From: Hyphomicrobiales bacterium
GTDB lineage: Bacteria; Pseudomonadota; Alphaproteobacteria; Rhizobiales; Methyloligellaceae
DNA length: 64,000 nt
Direction of reading: 5' to 3'
NCBI GenBank assembly: GCA_021775555.1
Contig: JAJFHP010000023.1
Coordinates: forward strand, 62,001 to 126,000
Below, piece after piece: positions 40,242 through 49,625 of the stretch. Under the pieces are notes generated by a model. The model had not been told where the DNA came from and searched no databases. It saw only the letters and a list, made by a program, of their open reading frames with translations. A program made the position numbers and the translations under genes. Position 1 is the first letter of the stretch. Each line of letters opens with the position of its first letter.

Positions 40242-40445
40242 ACGCTGCTCCTTGTTCGCTTGCCGCTTATCTACCGGCCCAATCGGGCCAGACATGGGCA
40301 AAACCGGCATCACTGTTAGCCGATTCGGTATAGAGGTGGATAATGTTGCCTGATAAAAATAACGCTGATTGACGCCACGCCAGTACATGCGCAGCATTTC
40401 ACGAGCGGATGTTGATCACTCATCACACGCCAGAAGTGGCAAAAT

Positions 40446-41798
40446 TTAAGCGTCTTCGTTCTCTTCAGAGTCCTTGAACAGCTCTTCTGCAGTTACCTTC
40501 TTGTCAGTCACATTCGCCAGTTCGAGAATATAGTCGACGACCTTGTTCTCGAATATGGGTACGCGCAATTCGGCCAGAGCTTCAGGGTTCTTCTGGTAAT
40601 ATTCATAGACTTCGCGCTCCTGGCCGGGGAACTGCTGAACCCGCTCCATCAAGGCCTGGTTCACTTCGTCGTCGGTAATCTTGATGGTGTTCTTCTCGCC
40701 GATTTCAGACAGCAACAGCCCGAGACGCACCCGCCGTTCGGCCAGGGTTTGGTATTCTTCACGGGCTTTTTCTTCTGTGGTGTCCTCATCCTCAAAAGTG
40801 TGGCCGACTTTTTCGAGTTCCGAATTGACTTGCTGCCATACCGAATCGAATTCCCGTTCCACCAGTGATGCCGGCAATTCAAATTTATGAGCTTTGTCCA
40901 GGGCATCAAGCAGAGTACGTTTGAGATGAGCCCGTGAGGCCGACCCAAAATCTTCCTTAAGCTTGGCTTCAACGGCATCGCGCAGGCCCGCGAGCGTCTC
41001 TAAGCCGAGTTTCTTGGCAAATTCATCATCCAGTTCGGCCAGCTCAGGGGCAGCCACCTCTTTCACGGTGATATCAAATTTTGCTTCTTTCCCCGCAAGC
41101 TCCTTGGCTAGGTACTCTTTGGGAAATTTGCAGTCGATGGTCTTCTTATCGCCAGCCTTCAGGCCTACAAGGCCCTCTTCAAAACCAGGGATGAACTGGG
41201 ATTTGCCCAAAATCACCGGTGTGTCTTCACCCTTGCCGCCGCCAAAGGCCTCACCATCAACCTTGCCCAGGAAATCGATCGTGACACGGTCCGCTTCTTC
41301 TGCCTTGCCGTCTTTCTTGGTGTAAGAGACAGCATCTTCATGCACGCGCTGCATGCTCTCATCGATTTCCTTGTCGGTAACTTCAACCGTCGGCTTTTCA
41401 AGTTTCAGCTTTGACAAATCAGTGATTTCAAACTGTGGAATCACTTCATAAGAAATCGTGTAGGCAAGATCGGCGTTGCCCGCGAAGACCTTTTCCATCA
41501 CATCCTTGTCTTCACCTACAGAGATGTCTGGCTCCAGCGCCGGGCGTTCCTTGCTATCCGAGATGGCTTTTTGAGAGCTCTCGGAAATGGTTTGCTCAAG
41601 CACTTCGGCCATTACAGAGCGACCATAAATCTTGCGCAGATGCTCAACTGGAACCTTGCCGGGGCGGAACCCTTTCAGGTTCACCTGGGTTTTGAGTTCG
41701 TCTAGCCGTGCTGAAAACTTCTCGTTGAGTTCGCTCGCGCCGACAATGACCTTTAGCTCGCGCTTCAAGCCTTCAGATGAGGTTTCGGTGATTTCCAT
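40446..41798 (-). CDS. tig: Trigger factor
   Basis: Ribosome-associated chaperone and peptidyl-prolyl isomerase. 450 residues: ribosome-binding domain with GFRPGKVP at 43-50, FKBP-type PPIase domain (VTIDFLGKVDGEAFGGG, about 165-245), and helical C-terminal chaperone domain. It is upstream of clpP and clpX, the common tig-clpP-clpX-lon order. Confidence 0.95.
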   Translation of the reverse strand: MEITETSSEGLKRELKVIVGASELNEKFSARLDELKTQVNLKGFRPGKVPVEHLRKIYGRSVMAEVLEQTISESSQKAISDSKERPALEPDISVGEDKDVMEKVFAGNADLAYTISYEVIPQFEITDLSKLKLEKPTVEVTDKEIDESMQRVHEDAVSYTKKDGKAEEADRVTIDFLGKVDGEAFGGGKGEDTPVILGKSQFIPGFEEGLVGLKAGDKKTIDCKFPKEYLAKELAGKEAKFDITVKEVAAPELAELDDEFAKKLGLETLAGLRDAVEAKLKEDFGSASRAHLKRTLLDALDKAHKFELPASLVEREFDSVWQQVNSELEKVGHTFEDEDTTEEKAREEYQTLAERRVRLGLLLSEIGEKNTIKITDDEVNQALMERVQQFPGQEREVYEYYQKNPEALAELRVPIFENKVVDYILELANVTDKKVTAEELFKDSEENEDA

Positions 41799-41870
41799 GA
41801 CTGTCTTGCTTTTAAACCTGATGTGAAATTCGGGATGCTGTTATCGTCGTTGTCCGGCCCTATGACGTTC

Positions 41871-41955
41871 TGGTGCGGGCGGAGGGACTTGAACCCCCAC
41901 GGCCTAAGCCACCAGATCCTAAATCTGGCGTGTCTACCAATTCCACCACGCCCGC
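41871..41955 (-). tRNA. tRNA-Leu(TAG)
   Basis: 85-nt class II tRNA with a long variable arm, minus strand. Acceptor GCGGGCG/CGCCCGC, anticodon stem CCAGA/TCTGG around TTTAGGA (anticodon TAG), T-loop GGTTCAAGTCC, encoded CCA. It lies 72 nt upstream of tig. Confidence 0.96.
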
Positions 41956-42091
41956 CGCCGGACGCGCTTCCTATATCACAGAGGATTCATCGGCGGCTAG
42001 CCTCTTGAGCCCGTAATTGTACACAATGCAATGCGGCACTGTGGCGAATGCCTGTGATTTGATAATTAGGTCATAAGGTGGCTGTCTTGTT

Positions 42092-43519
42092 ATGATTCAT
42101 CCGGAACGAGAGTATATGCATTTAAACAACCAAACACGGCGGCAATTTCTTGCTGGAGTAGGCGCGGCTGGATCGCTGCTTTTTGCGTCCGGTCTTTCAA
42201 CTGCTGAGGCTGCAAAGCCCAGCGGACCAATTTTGCTTGAAGCCATGCCCGGCAAGGCAAACTTGCTGGATACGGTCAAAAACCAAACCTCCATCTGGGG
42301 GTATGATGGCATGGTGCCCGGTCGGCTCATCCGGGCCAGGCAGGGAGGTGAGGTCTGGGTGCGCATCAAAAACTCCCTACCACAGCCGACAACCATCCAC
42401 TGGCATGGCATTCGAATTGACAATGCAATGGACGGGGTAGCAGGCCTGACGCAGGAACCTGTGCCGCCCGGCGAGACGTTCGATTATCGCTTCAAAGTGC
42501 CCGATGCGGGCACATACTGGTATCATCCGCACAATCTCTCATGGGAACAGGTTGCGCGAGGTCTTTACGGCGCCTTGATCGTGGAGGAACCTGATGCTCC
42601 CGATGTCGACCAGGACATTATCGCAATCATAGATGATTGGCGGCTGGGTGAGGATGGAGCCATCGATGAGAAGAGCTTCGGGTCAATCCGGGAAAAAGCC
42701 CATGCGGGCCGTTTGGGCAATATTCTATCTGTCAATGGCAAGCCCATGGGTCAATTCCAGGTCCGCTCTGGTGAACGCATTCGTCTTAGACTTATAAACA
42801 CTTGCAACGCCCGCATTCTCAAATTGCGATTTGAAGAGTTGACCCCCAAGGTAATTGCGCTGGATGGCCAACCGGTACCGTCATATGAACTCGACCATGG
42901 CCTGGTAACAATCGCGCCGGCCCAGCGTGTTGATCTCCTGATTGATATGACCGGAGCTCCAGGCATCACCCAGGCGATTACCGAGGTTTCACAGAGCAGG
43001 CTCGTGGCAGCAACGCTGAATTATAGCCAACAGCCTGCCCTCCAAGCACGGACTTCGCCACTCGAGTTACCAGGTAATGGACTGAAAAACCCCGCAATAA
43101 CTTCAGCTCGCAAGGTTGATTTGATAATGAGCGGCGGGGCCATGGGCCAGGCTGACAAAATGACATACAAGGGGAAAAGCTACGATTTGCGACAACTGGT
43201 TCACGAGCATGGGCAGGTATGGGCATTTAACGGCAATGCCGGCATGCCCGAAACGCCGCTTTTTTCAGCCAGGACTGGAGAAAGCATTGCCGTACGCATG
43301 GTCAATGAAACACGCTGGCCCCATGCCATGCATTTTCATGGCCACCATTTCAAAGAGGCCCGGCAAGGAGCACCATGGCGCGATACGTTGCTCATGAATG
43401 CGAGCGAGACGCGAACAGTTTATCTGCATGCCGATAATCCGGGTAAATGGATGATCCATTGCCACATGCTTGAACACCAGGCCGGGGGCATGGGGACCTG
43501 GTTCGAGGTGAATGCCTGA
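42092..43519 (+). CDS. Tat-exported multicopper oxidase
   Basis: Laccase-like copper oxidase, probably periplasmic. The N-terminus has a twin-arginine signal (TRRQFLAG, residues 15-22) ending in AEAA near 41. All copper motifs are intact: HWHG (H103, H105), WYHPH (H145, H147), HAMHFHGHHF, and HCHMLEHQAGGM, in which C457, H462 and M467 are expected type-1 ligands. 475 residues if the ATG at 42092 is used; the ATG at 42116 also gives a good Tat signal. No copper-responsive operator or partner gene is adjacent, so copper tolerance is only one possible role. Confidence 0.88.
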   Translation: MIHPEREYMHLNNQTRRQFLAGVGAAGSLLFASGLSTAEAAKPSGPILLEAMPGKANLLDTVKNQTSIWGYDGMVPGRLIRARQGGEVWVRIKNSLPQPTTIHWHGIRIDNAMDGVAGLTQEPVPPGETFDYRFKVPDAGTYWYHPHNLSWEQVARGLYGALIVEEPDAPDVDQDIIAIIDDWRLGEDGAIDEKSFGSIREKAHAGRLGNILSVNGKPMGQFQVRSGERIRLRLINTCNARILKLRFEELTPKVIALDGQPVPSYELDHGLVTIAPAQRVDLLIDMTGAPGITQAITEVSQSRLVAATLNYSQQPALQARTSPLELPGNGLKNPAITSARKVDLIMSGGAMGQADKMTYKGKSYDLRQLVHEHGQVWAFNGNAGMPETPLFSARTGESIAVRMVNETRWPHAMHFHGHHFKEARQGAPWRDTLLMNASETRTVYLHADNPGKWMIHCHMLEHQAGGMGTWFEVNA

Positions 43520-43615
43520 ATAGCGCCTCTTGCGGTTGCGAAAGCTCCGCGCCATTTGTAGGTTCGGCGATGTCTCAGAAGGTTTGGAATTGAAACTCTA
43601 AAAGGCGGGTCACCC

Positions 43616-44653
43616 TTGAAAATAAAAGAAAACGTTGTCGAAGCGATCGGCAATACACCACTCATAAAATTACAGGGGCCCTCCACAGCCACCGGTTGTA
43701 CAATTCTGGGCAAGGCAGAATTCCTCAACCCCGGTCAGTCTGTCAAGGACCGCGCTGCGCGGCAGATGATCATGGAGGCTGAATCGCGTGGGGATCTAAA
43801 GCCCGGCGGGTTGATAGTGGAAGGCACTGCAGGCAATACGGGCATTGGAATTGCCCTTGTTGCAAATGCGCGTGGGTATCGGACGTGGATTGTTATTCCC
43901 GAAACCCAGAGCCAGGAGAAAAAGGATACCTTGCGTCTTGCAGGAGCAACACTAATCGAAGTTCCCGCCCTGCCCTTCAAAAACCCAAACAACTATCAGC
44001 ATATTGCACGCAGGTTGGCGGAGAAACTTTCTGACAGCGAATCCCATGGCGTTCTGTTCGCCGACCAGTGGAACAATATGGATAACCGCAAGGCGCACTA
44101 CACGACAACGGGACCGGAAATCTGGGAGCAGACCGGCGGCAAGATTGACGGGTTCATTTGTGCCATTGGCACTGGCGGCACCATTGCCGGCATCTCAACT
44201 TATTTGCGCGAGCAAAAAAAGGACATTGTTATCGGTTGTGCTGACCCGCGTGGTGCCGCGATGCATTCCTTCTTTTCAACCGGTGAAGCAAAAGCGTCAG
44301 AAGGCGGCTCGATTTCAGAAGGAATCGGCCTTGGCCGCTCCACCTGCATTGTCGAGGATATCAAGGTCGAACATCCCTATATCATCCCTGATGAAGAGGC
44401 GGTTCCTGTCGTCTTCGATCTGGCTGAAAAAGAAGGCTTGCTGCTTGGCGGCTCCAGCGGCATCAATGTTGCCGGCGCCATCCGTATGGCAAAAGAAATG
44501 GGGCCGGGTCACACCATCGTGACTGTTCTTTGCGATCACGGCAGCCGGTATCATAGCAAGCTGTTCAATCCGGCATTTCTTAAAGAAAAGGGCTTGCCAG
44601 TGCCGTCATGGCTGGACAGGGACATGCCCAAAATTCCTGATGTTACCGAGTAG
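43616..44653 (+). CDS. cysK: Cysteine synthase A family protein
   Basis: PLP-dependent enzyme expected to form cysteine from O-acetylserine and sulfide. 345 residues: substrate loop GNTPLIKLQ, PLP lysine K44 in GQSVKDRAA, phosphate-binding GTGGTIAGIS and a C-terminal CDHGSRYHSKLFN. Slightly longer than E. coli CysK. The start is TTG at 43616, with GGCGGG just upstream; no in-frame ATG precedes the conserved region. Followed by alaX-like and sseA genes, giving a sulfur amino-acid block. Confidence 0.88.
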   Translation: MKIKENVVEAIGNTPLIKLQGPSTATGCTILGKAEFLNPGQSVKDRAARQMIMEAESRGDLKPGGLIVEGTAGNTGIGIALVANARGYRTWIVIPETQSQEKKDTLRLAGATLIEVPALPFKNPNNYQHIARRLAEKLSDSESHGVLFADQWNNMDNRKAHYTTTGPEIWEQTGGKIDGFICAIGTGGTIAGISTYLREQKKDIVIGCADPRGAAMHSFFSTGEAKASEGGSISEGIGLGRSTCIVEDIKVEHPYIIPDEEAVPVVFDLAEKEGLLLGGSSGINVAGAIRMAKEMGPGHTIVTVLCDHGSRYHSKLFNPAFLKEKGLPVPSWLDRDMPKIPDVTE

Positions 44654-44680
44654 TACAGTATCATTGGCAGACCCGCGGAC

Positions 44681-45400
44681 ATGAGCGAAATACAAGAATT
44701 GTTCAGACAAGACAGCTACCTGAAAAGCTGTGAAGCAAAGGTCATTGGCACCGTTCCTGAACGTGACGGGATCATTCTTGACCGTACTGTCTTTTATCCC
44801 ATGGGCGGTGGTCAGCCAGGCGATATCGGTTTGCTAAAAAGCGCCAATGGCGAGCAGAGCGAAATCGGCGCCACTTTTTATACCGATGATGGATGTGCCA
44901 TCATGCATATCCTATCCGTTGGTGCCCAGGTTCCGGAAATCGGTGAGACAGTAGAATGCACTATCGATTGGGATGACCGGTATGCGCATATGCGGGTCCA
45001 TACAGCACTTCATTTGCTGTGCGCCACCCTTCCTTATCCAGTTACAGGCGGCTCTATCAGTAAAGGCCAGGGACGTTTGGATTTCGATATTCCCGATGCA
45101 GGACTCGACAAGGATGCCTTGTCTGATGAGCTCAACAAACTGATTTCCCGGGAGTTGCCCGTATCCATCAGCTGGATTACTGACGATGAACTGCGAGCAC
45201 AGCCTGAGCTGGTGCGCACAATGTCTGTGACCCCCCCCTTGAGTGCGGGAAAAGTGCGAATGATTGCCGTTGGCGATGTCGACCTGCAGCCTTGTGGAGG
45301 AACGCATGTCGCCAACACCCGTGAGATTGGTAAAGTTCAAGTGACGAAGATTGAGAAAAAAGGCGCTCAGAACAGACGCGTGCGTATTGTACTGTCCTGA
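44681..45400 (+). CDS. Alanyl-tRNA editing protein (AlaX family)
   Basis: Free-standing trans-editing enzyme that deacylates mischarged tRNA-Ala (Ser-tRNA-Ala in known members). 239 residues with GGGQPGDIG, the zinc site HTALHLL (HxxxH) and CGGTHVANTREIG (CxxxH), ending in a short domain. Encoded 27 nt after cysK and 31 nt before sseA. Confidence 0.9.
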   Translation: MSEIQELFRQDSYLKSCEAKVIGTVPERDGIILDRTVFYPMGGGQPGDIGLLKSANGEQSEIGATFYTDDGCAIMHILSVGAQVPEIGETVECTIDWDDRYAHMRVHTALHLLCATLPYPVTGGSISKGQGRLDFDIPDAGLDKDALSDELNKLISRELPVSISWITDDELRAQPELVRTMSVTPPLSAGKVRMIAVGDVDLQPCGGTHVANTREIGKVQVTKIEKKGAQNRRVRIVLS

Positions 45401-45431
45401 ATGCAGGCAGGATTTGGAGGGTAACGATCCT

Positions 45432-46283
45432 ATGGCGGATTTTTCAGACAAATGGCTAGTGGAAACGGAATGGCTTGAGAAGCATCTGGATGCGCCTGAT
45501 GTCGTCGTTCTCGATGGCAACTGGTACCTGCCGAACGATCCCCGTGAGCCATATGAAGAGTATCTGCAGGCGCGCATTCCCGGGGCTGTATTCTTCGACA
45601 TCGATGAGATTTCTGACAAGAGTTCTACCCTGCCGCATATGCTGCCGAGCCCTGAACAGTTCTCATCACAAATGAGGAAAATGGGCATTGGTGACGGGAT
45701 GCGGGTGATCGTCTATGACGCTCACGGGATGTTTTCAGCGGGTCGTGTGTGGTGGACTTTTCGGGCCATGGGCAATGAAGACGTTGCAGTTCTGAATGGC
45801 GGTCTAGCCAAATGGATAGCGGAAGGCCGGCCACAGGAAGACGGCACACCTGTGAAGCGTGGTGCGCGGCACTATACCTCGCGGCGTAATGCGGATCTGA
45901 TCCGTGACCGCGATGAAATTCTGAGAATGTCAGGGGATAGTTCAGAACAGATCGTTGATGCGCGCGCCGCCGACCGTTTTCGTGGAGAGGCGCCAGAACC
46001 GCGCGAGGGCTTGCGCTCAGGTCATATCCCCGGATCACTCAACCTGCCCTACCCGGAACTGTTGAATGCCGATGGCACCTTCAGGCCGGCGGAAGAGTTG
46101 AAGAAAATATTCGAGCAGGCAGGAGTTGACCTGAAACAGCCTGTGGCGAACACTTGCGGTTCAGGTGTCACCGCGAGCATAGTGGCGCTGGCGCTGGCTA
46201 TCCTCGGCCACCGGCATGTTTCCGTCTATGACGGATCATGGAGTGAATGGGGCGCGGACGAAAATCTGCCCATCACCCCTTAA
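45432..46283 (+). CDS. sseA: 3-mercaptopyruvate sulfurtransferase
   Basis: Two tandem rhodanese domains, 283 residues. The active-site Cys242 lies in NTCGSGVTAS; the CGSGVTA loop points to mercaptopyruvate rather than thiosulfate as sulfur donor. The ATG at 45432 has GGAGG about 11 bases upstream and begins with the family's WLVETEWLEKHLD; the frame open to 45351 overlaps the preceding gene. It converges with aapP. Confidence 0.92.
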   Translation: MADFSDKWLVETEWLEKHLDAPDVVVLDGNWYLPNDPREPYEEYLQARIPGAVFFDIDEISDKSSTLPHMLPSPEQFSSQMRKMGIGDGMRVIVYDAHGMFSAGRVWWTFRAMGNEDVAVLNGGLAKWIAEGRPQEDGTPVKRGARHYTSRRNADLIRDRDEILRMSGDSSEQIVDARAADRFRGEAPEPREGLRSGHIPGSLNLPYPELLNADGTFRPAEELKKIFEQAGVDLKQPVANTCGSGVTASIVALALAILGHRHVSVYDGSWSEWGADENLPITP

Positions 46284-46291
46284 ATGCACCC

Positions 46292-47095
46292 TTAAATCAG
46301 GATCTGGCTCAGGAACAGCTGTGTGCGTTCGTGCTGCGGATTTGAGAAGAACGGTTCCGGCTCATTTTCCTCGATGATCTGACCCTCATCCATGAAAATG
46401 ACGCGGTTGGCAACTTCACGGGCAAAACCCATTTCATGGGTCACCACCAGCATGGTCATGCCCTCATGGGCCAGGTTGACCATCACGTCGAGCACTTCCT
46501 TGATCATTTCCGGGTCGAGTGCTGAAGTCGGCTCATCGAACAGCATGATTTTGGGGTTCATGCACAATGAACGGGCAATGGCCACGCGTTGTTGCTGGCC
46601 ACCTGAAAGCTGCCCTGGGTATTTAAGGGCCTGTTCGGGAATTTGAACGCGCTCCAGGTATTTCATAGCCGTCTCTTCGGCCTCATCCTTGGGCATGTTG
46701 CGAACCCAGATGGGACCCAGCGTGCAATTCTCAAGAATGGTCAGATGGGGGAACAGATTGAAATGCTGGAACACCATGCCGACTTCGCGGCGGATTTCGT
46801 CAATCTTCTTCAGATCGCCGGTCAGCTCGATGCCATCGACGACGATGTCGCCCTTCTGATGCTCTTCCAACCGGTTGATGCAACGGATCAAGGTGGACTT
46901 TCCTGAACCGGATGGACCGCAAATGACGATCCTCTCACGCTTGTTCACTGTGAGATTGATATCCTTCAGCACATGAAAATTGCCGTACCACTTGTGCATG
47001 CCGTTGATGTCGATGGCCACTTCATCGCTGACGGTCAGCTTGCCGCCGTTAGCGGACTTGCTAGGTGATTTCTTACTTTTAGGTGCTTTACCCAT
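46292..47095 (-). CDS. aapP: Amino acid ABC transporter ATP-binding protein (AapP-like)
   Basis: ATPase of the polar amino-acid uptake family. 267 residues from the ATG at 47095 (GGGGGAG RBS); the N-terminal 35 residues are Lys/Ser-rich, then comes the ABC domain with Walker [14 protein letters not shown], signature [15 protein letters not shown] and Walker [16 protein letters not shown]. In rhizobia aapP is the last gene of aapJQMP; here it follows aapJ directly, without permease genes between. Confidence 0.9.
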   Translation of the reverse strand: MGKAPKSKKSPSKSANGGKLTVSDEVAIDINGMHKWYGNFHVLKDINLTVNKRERIVICGPSGSGKSTLIRCINRLEEHQKGDIVVDGIELTGDLKKIDEIRREVGMVFQHFNLFPHLTILENCTLGPIWVRNMPKDEAEETAMKYLERVQIPEQALKYPGQLSGGQQQRVAIARSLCMNPKIMLFDEPTSALDPEMIKEVLDVMVNLAHEGMTMLVVTHEMGFAREVANRVIFMDEGQIIEENEPEPFFSNPQHERTQLFLSQILI

Positions 47096-47173
47096 TTTAC
47101 TCCCCCATAATTTGATCTGAGTATGGCGCGCTACGCACCTAACACTCAAGCATTGATCGAAAAATATTTTTGT

Positions 47174-48250
47174 CTAGCGCACTGGCGGTGCGTACTGGAT
47201 GCCACCCATATTCCAAAGTTTGTTGACCCCACGGGTAATTTTAAGCGGTGAGTCCTTCCCCACATTCCGATCGAAAATTTCTCCATAGTTGCCAATAGAG
47301 GCTATCAACCTGACTGCCCAGTCATTGTCGAGCCCCAGCTTACGGCCCAAATCCCCGTTGAGACCAAGCAGGCGACGGATAAGCGGGTTCACCGAGCCGC
47401 GCTTCTCTTCCACATTATCTCGCGTTATGCCCAATTCCTCGGCGCCAATCAGGGCGAATACAGTCCATTTAACCAGGTTGAACCACTGGTCATCACCTTG
47501 ACGCACGACAGGACCGAGGGGTTCTTTTGAAATGATTTCCGGCAGCACCAAATGGGCATCCGGCTTGGTGAGTTTCAGCCTGAAGGCGTAAAGCTGCGAT
47601 GCATCGGAGGTAAAGGCGTCACACTCCCCGTTTTCATATGCCTGAACAGTTTCCTCGGTTTTGGCGAAAGTAATGAGCTTGAAGGCCATATTCTTGGTGT
47701 TGAAATAATCACCCACATTCATTTCCGTGGTCGTGCCGGACTGGGTGCAAATAATAGAGCCTGAAAGTTCGAGAACACTATTGATGCCAAGTTTCTTGCG
47801 CACCATGAACCCTTGCCCGTCATAATAGGTTACACCCGCAAAGTTTAGGCCGAGCGCAGTATCGCGCGTCATGGTCCAGGTGGTGTTGCGAGACAGTACA
47901 TCCACTTCCCCTGATTGCAGTGCGGTGAAGCGCTCCTTTGCGGTCAGGGGGATAAATTTGACCTTGTTGGCATCTTTAAATATTGCCGCGGCAAGGCCAC
48001 GGCAGATATCGACGTCCATTCCCCGCCAATTTCCACTTTCGTCGCTGCTGGAAAAACCTGGCAATCCATGATTGACGCCGCATTCAAGGAAGCCTTTTGC
48101 CTTTACATCATCCAGCGTTGCAGCTGATGCAGATGTAACCGTCAAAATCTGAGAATAGAAAGAGAGAATGACGACAAGTTGCAGAAATCTTGGAATACTC
48201 AACGACACTGATAATACCTGTGGGGCTTGCTCGTCATATTTAAATTTCAA
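47174..48250 (-). CDS. aapJ: General L-amino acid-binding periplasmic protein (AapJ-like)
   Basis: Solute-binding protein for broad-range amino-acid uptake. 358 residues with a signal peptide ending ASAATLDDVKAKG and close family motifs: ECGVNHGLPGFSS, PLTAKERFTALQSGEVDVL, PLGPVVRQGDDQWFNLVKW and NMGGIQYAPPVR at the C-terminus. The first 15 residues are unusually hydrophilic, so a GTG about 14 codons in may be the true start. It is divergent from metC and 78 nt upstream of aapP. Confidence 0.9.
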   Translation of the reverse strand: MKFKYDEQAPQVLSVSLSIPRFLQLVVILSFYSQILTVTSASAATLDDVKAKGFLECGVNHGLPGFSSSDESGNWRGMDVDICRGLAAAIFKDANKVKFIPLTAKERFTALQSGEVDVLSRNTTWTMTRDTALGLNFAGVTYYDGQGFMVRKKLGINSVLELSGSIICTQSGTTTEMNVGDYFNTKNMAFKLITFAKTEETVQAYENGECDAFTSDASQLYAFRLKLTKPDAHLVLPEIISKEPLGPVVRQGDDQWFNLVKWTVFALIGAEELGITRDNVEEKRGSVNPLIRRLLGLNGDLGRKLGLDNDWAVRLIASIGNYGEIFDRNVGKDSPLKITRGVNKLWNMGGIQYAPPVR

Positions 48251-48426
48251 AGCCGTATCAATTTAATCGGATATTGCATCCGCTGATCAGGCCAGCCAAG
48301 TAATTGGATTTGCACCAAGAGAAACTTTCCTGCTATCTCAGGCCTTTCTTAGGCGCGGGTCAAGAGCATGGCCCTGGTTATGTTGCACTAATAAACCCCA
48401 TTTGCCTTCCCGAAAGAGCGAAGTTC

Positions 48427-49620
48427 ATGTCCCAGTCGTCCAAAGCTGGAAAAAAATCCGGCAAAAAAAATATCAAAACACGGCTCATGCACATGGGAAG
48501 CGACCCGGATAATTATCATGGGTTCGTCAATACGCCGCTCTTTCGAGGATCAACAATTCTGTATCCGACGCTTGATGCTTTTTTATCCCGGTCCCAAAAG
48601 TACACTTATGGGCGCAGGGGTACGCCTACATTTTCTGCGCTTGAATCCGCAATTACAGAGCTGGAAGGCGGGCATCACACGGCGCTGACCTCTTCAGGCC
48701 TTTCGGCTTGCTCGGTAAGCTTACTGGCGATTGTGAAATCAGGCGGACATGTCCTGATCACGGACAGCGTATACCAGCCGGTGCGGTCCTTCAGTGAGAG
48801 GATTCTGAAACGTCTTGGCGTGGAGGTTACCTATTACGACCCTCATATTGGCTCCGGAATATCTGACCTTATTCAGGATAACACCCAGCTCATATATACT
48901 GAGTCTCCAGGTTCGCAGACATTCGAGGTTCAGGATTTGCCGGCCATCTGCGAGGTCGCGAAAACCCGTGATGTTCCTGTGCTGACTGATAATACGTGGG
49001 CTTCGCCGCTCTACTACAATCCGTTGAAACTTGGCGCCGATGTGGTGATTCATGCGGGTACAAAATATTTCAGCGGCCATTCAGATGCGAATTTGGGGTC
49101 TATCACGACAACAGAAGCCTACAGCAAGGTTATCCGGCAAACCCATGGGGATCTTGGGCAGTGTCCAGGGCCTGAAGATGTGACCTTGTGCCTGAGAGGC
49201 ATTCGAACATTGTCGGTAAGGCTTGAGCGCCATCAGGAATCTGCACTTGAGATGGCGAACTGGCTCGCAGAACGCCCGGAAGTTTCAAGCGTCATTCATC
49301 CTGCACGCGAGGACCATCCCGATCACGAATTGTGGAAACGCGACTTCACCGGTTCATCAGGTTTGTTTTCGATCCTGTTGAAGGTCACTTCGGATAAGGC
49401 ACTTGGAGCCATGCTCGATGATCTTGAATTGTTTGGGATGGGTGCATCATGGGGTGGATATGAGAGTCTGGTCATCCCGTTTGACGTGACAGCATATCGC
49501 ACGGCAACCACCTGGAAAGCAGAAGGACGCGCCCTGCGCTTTCATATCGGGCTGGAGGACACGGACGACCTGAAGGATGACCTGGACAAGGGGTTCGCCC
49601 GTCTGGCGTCAGCTGGCTGA
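48427..49620 (+). CDS. metC: Cystathionine beta-lyase
   Basis: PLP enzyme of the Cys/Met metabolism family that cleaves cystathionine to homocysteine. 397 residues from the ATG at 48427; family N-terminus TRLMHMGSDPDNYHGFVNTP, PLP lysine K213 (HAGTKYFSGHSD), and C-terminal RFHIGLEDTDDLKDDL. The frame open to 48304 is non-conserved. It is divergent from aapJ. A gamma-synthase or lyase activity cannot be excluded from sequence alone. Confidence 0.9.
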   Translation: MSQSSKAGKKSGKKNIKTRLMHMGSDPDNYHGFVNTPLFRGSTILYPTLDAFLSRSQKYTYGRRGTPTFSALESAITELEGGHHTALTSSGLSACSVSLLAIVKSGGHVLITDSVYQPVRSFSERILKRLGVEVTYYDPHIGSGISDLIQDNTQLIYTESPGSQTFEVQDLPAICEVAKTRDVPVLTDNTWASPLYYNPLKLGADVVIHAGTKYFSGHSDANLGSITTTEAYSKVIRQTHGDLGQCPGPEDVTLCLRGIRTLSVRLERHQESALEMANWLAERPEVSSVIHPAREDHPDHELWKRDFTGSSGLFSILLKVTSDKALGAMLDDLELFGMGASWGGYESLVIPFDVTAYRTATTWKAEGRALRFHIGLEDTDDLKDDLDKGFARLASAG

Positions 49621-49625
49621 CGGCA

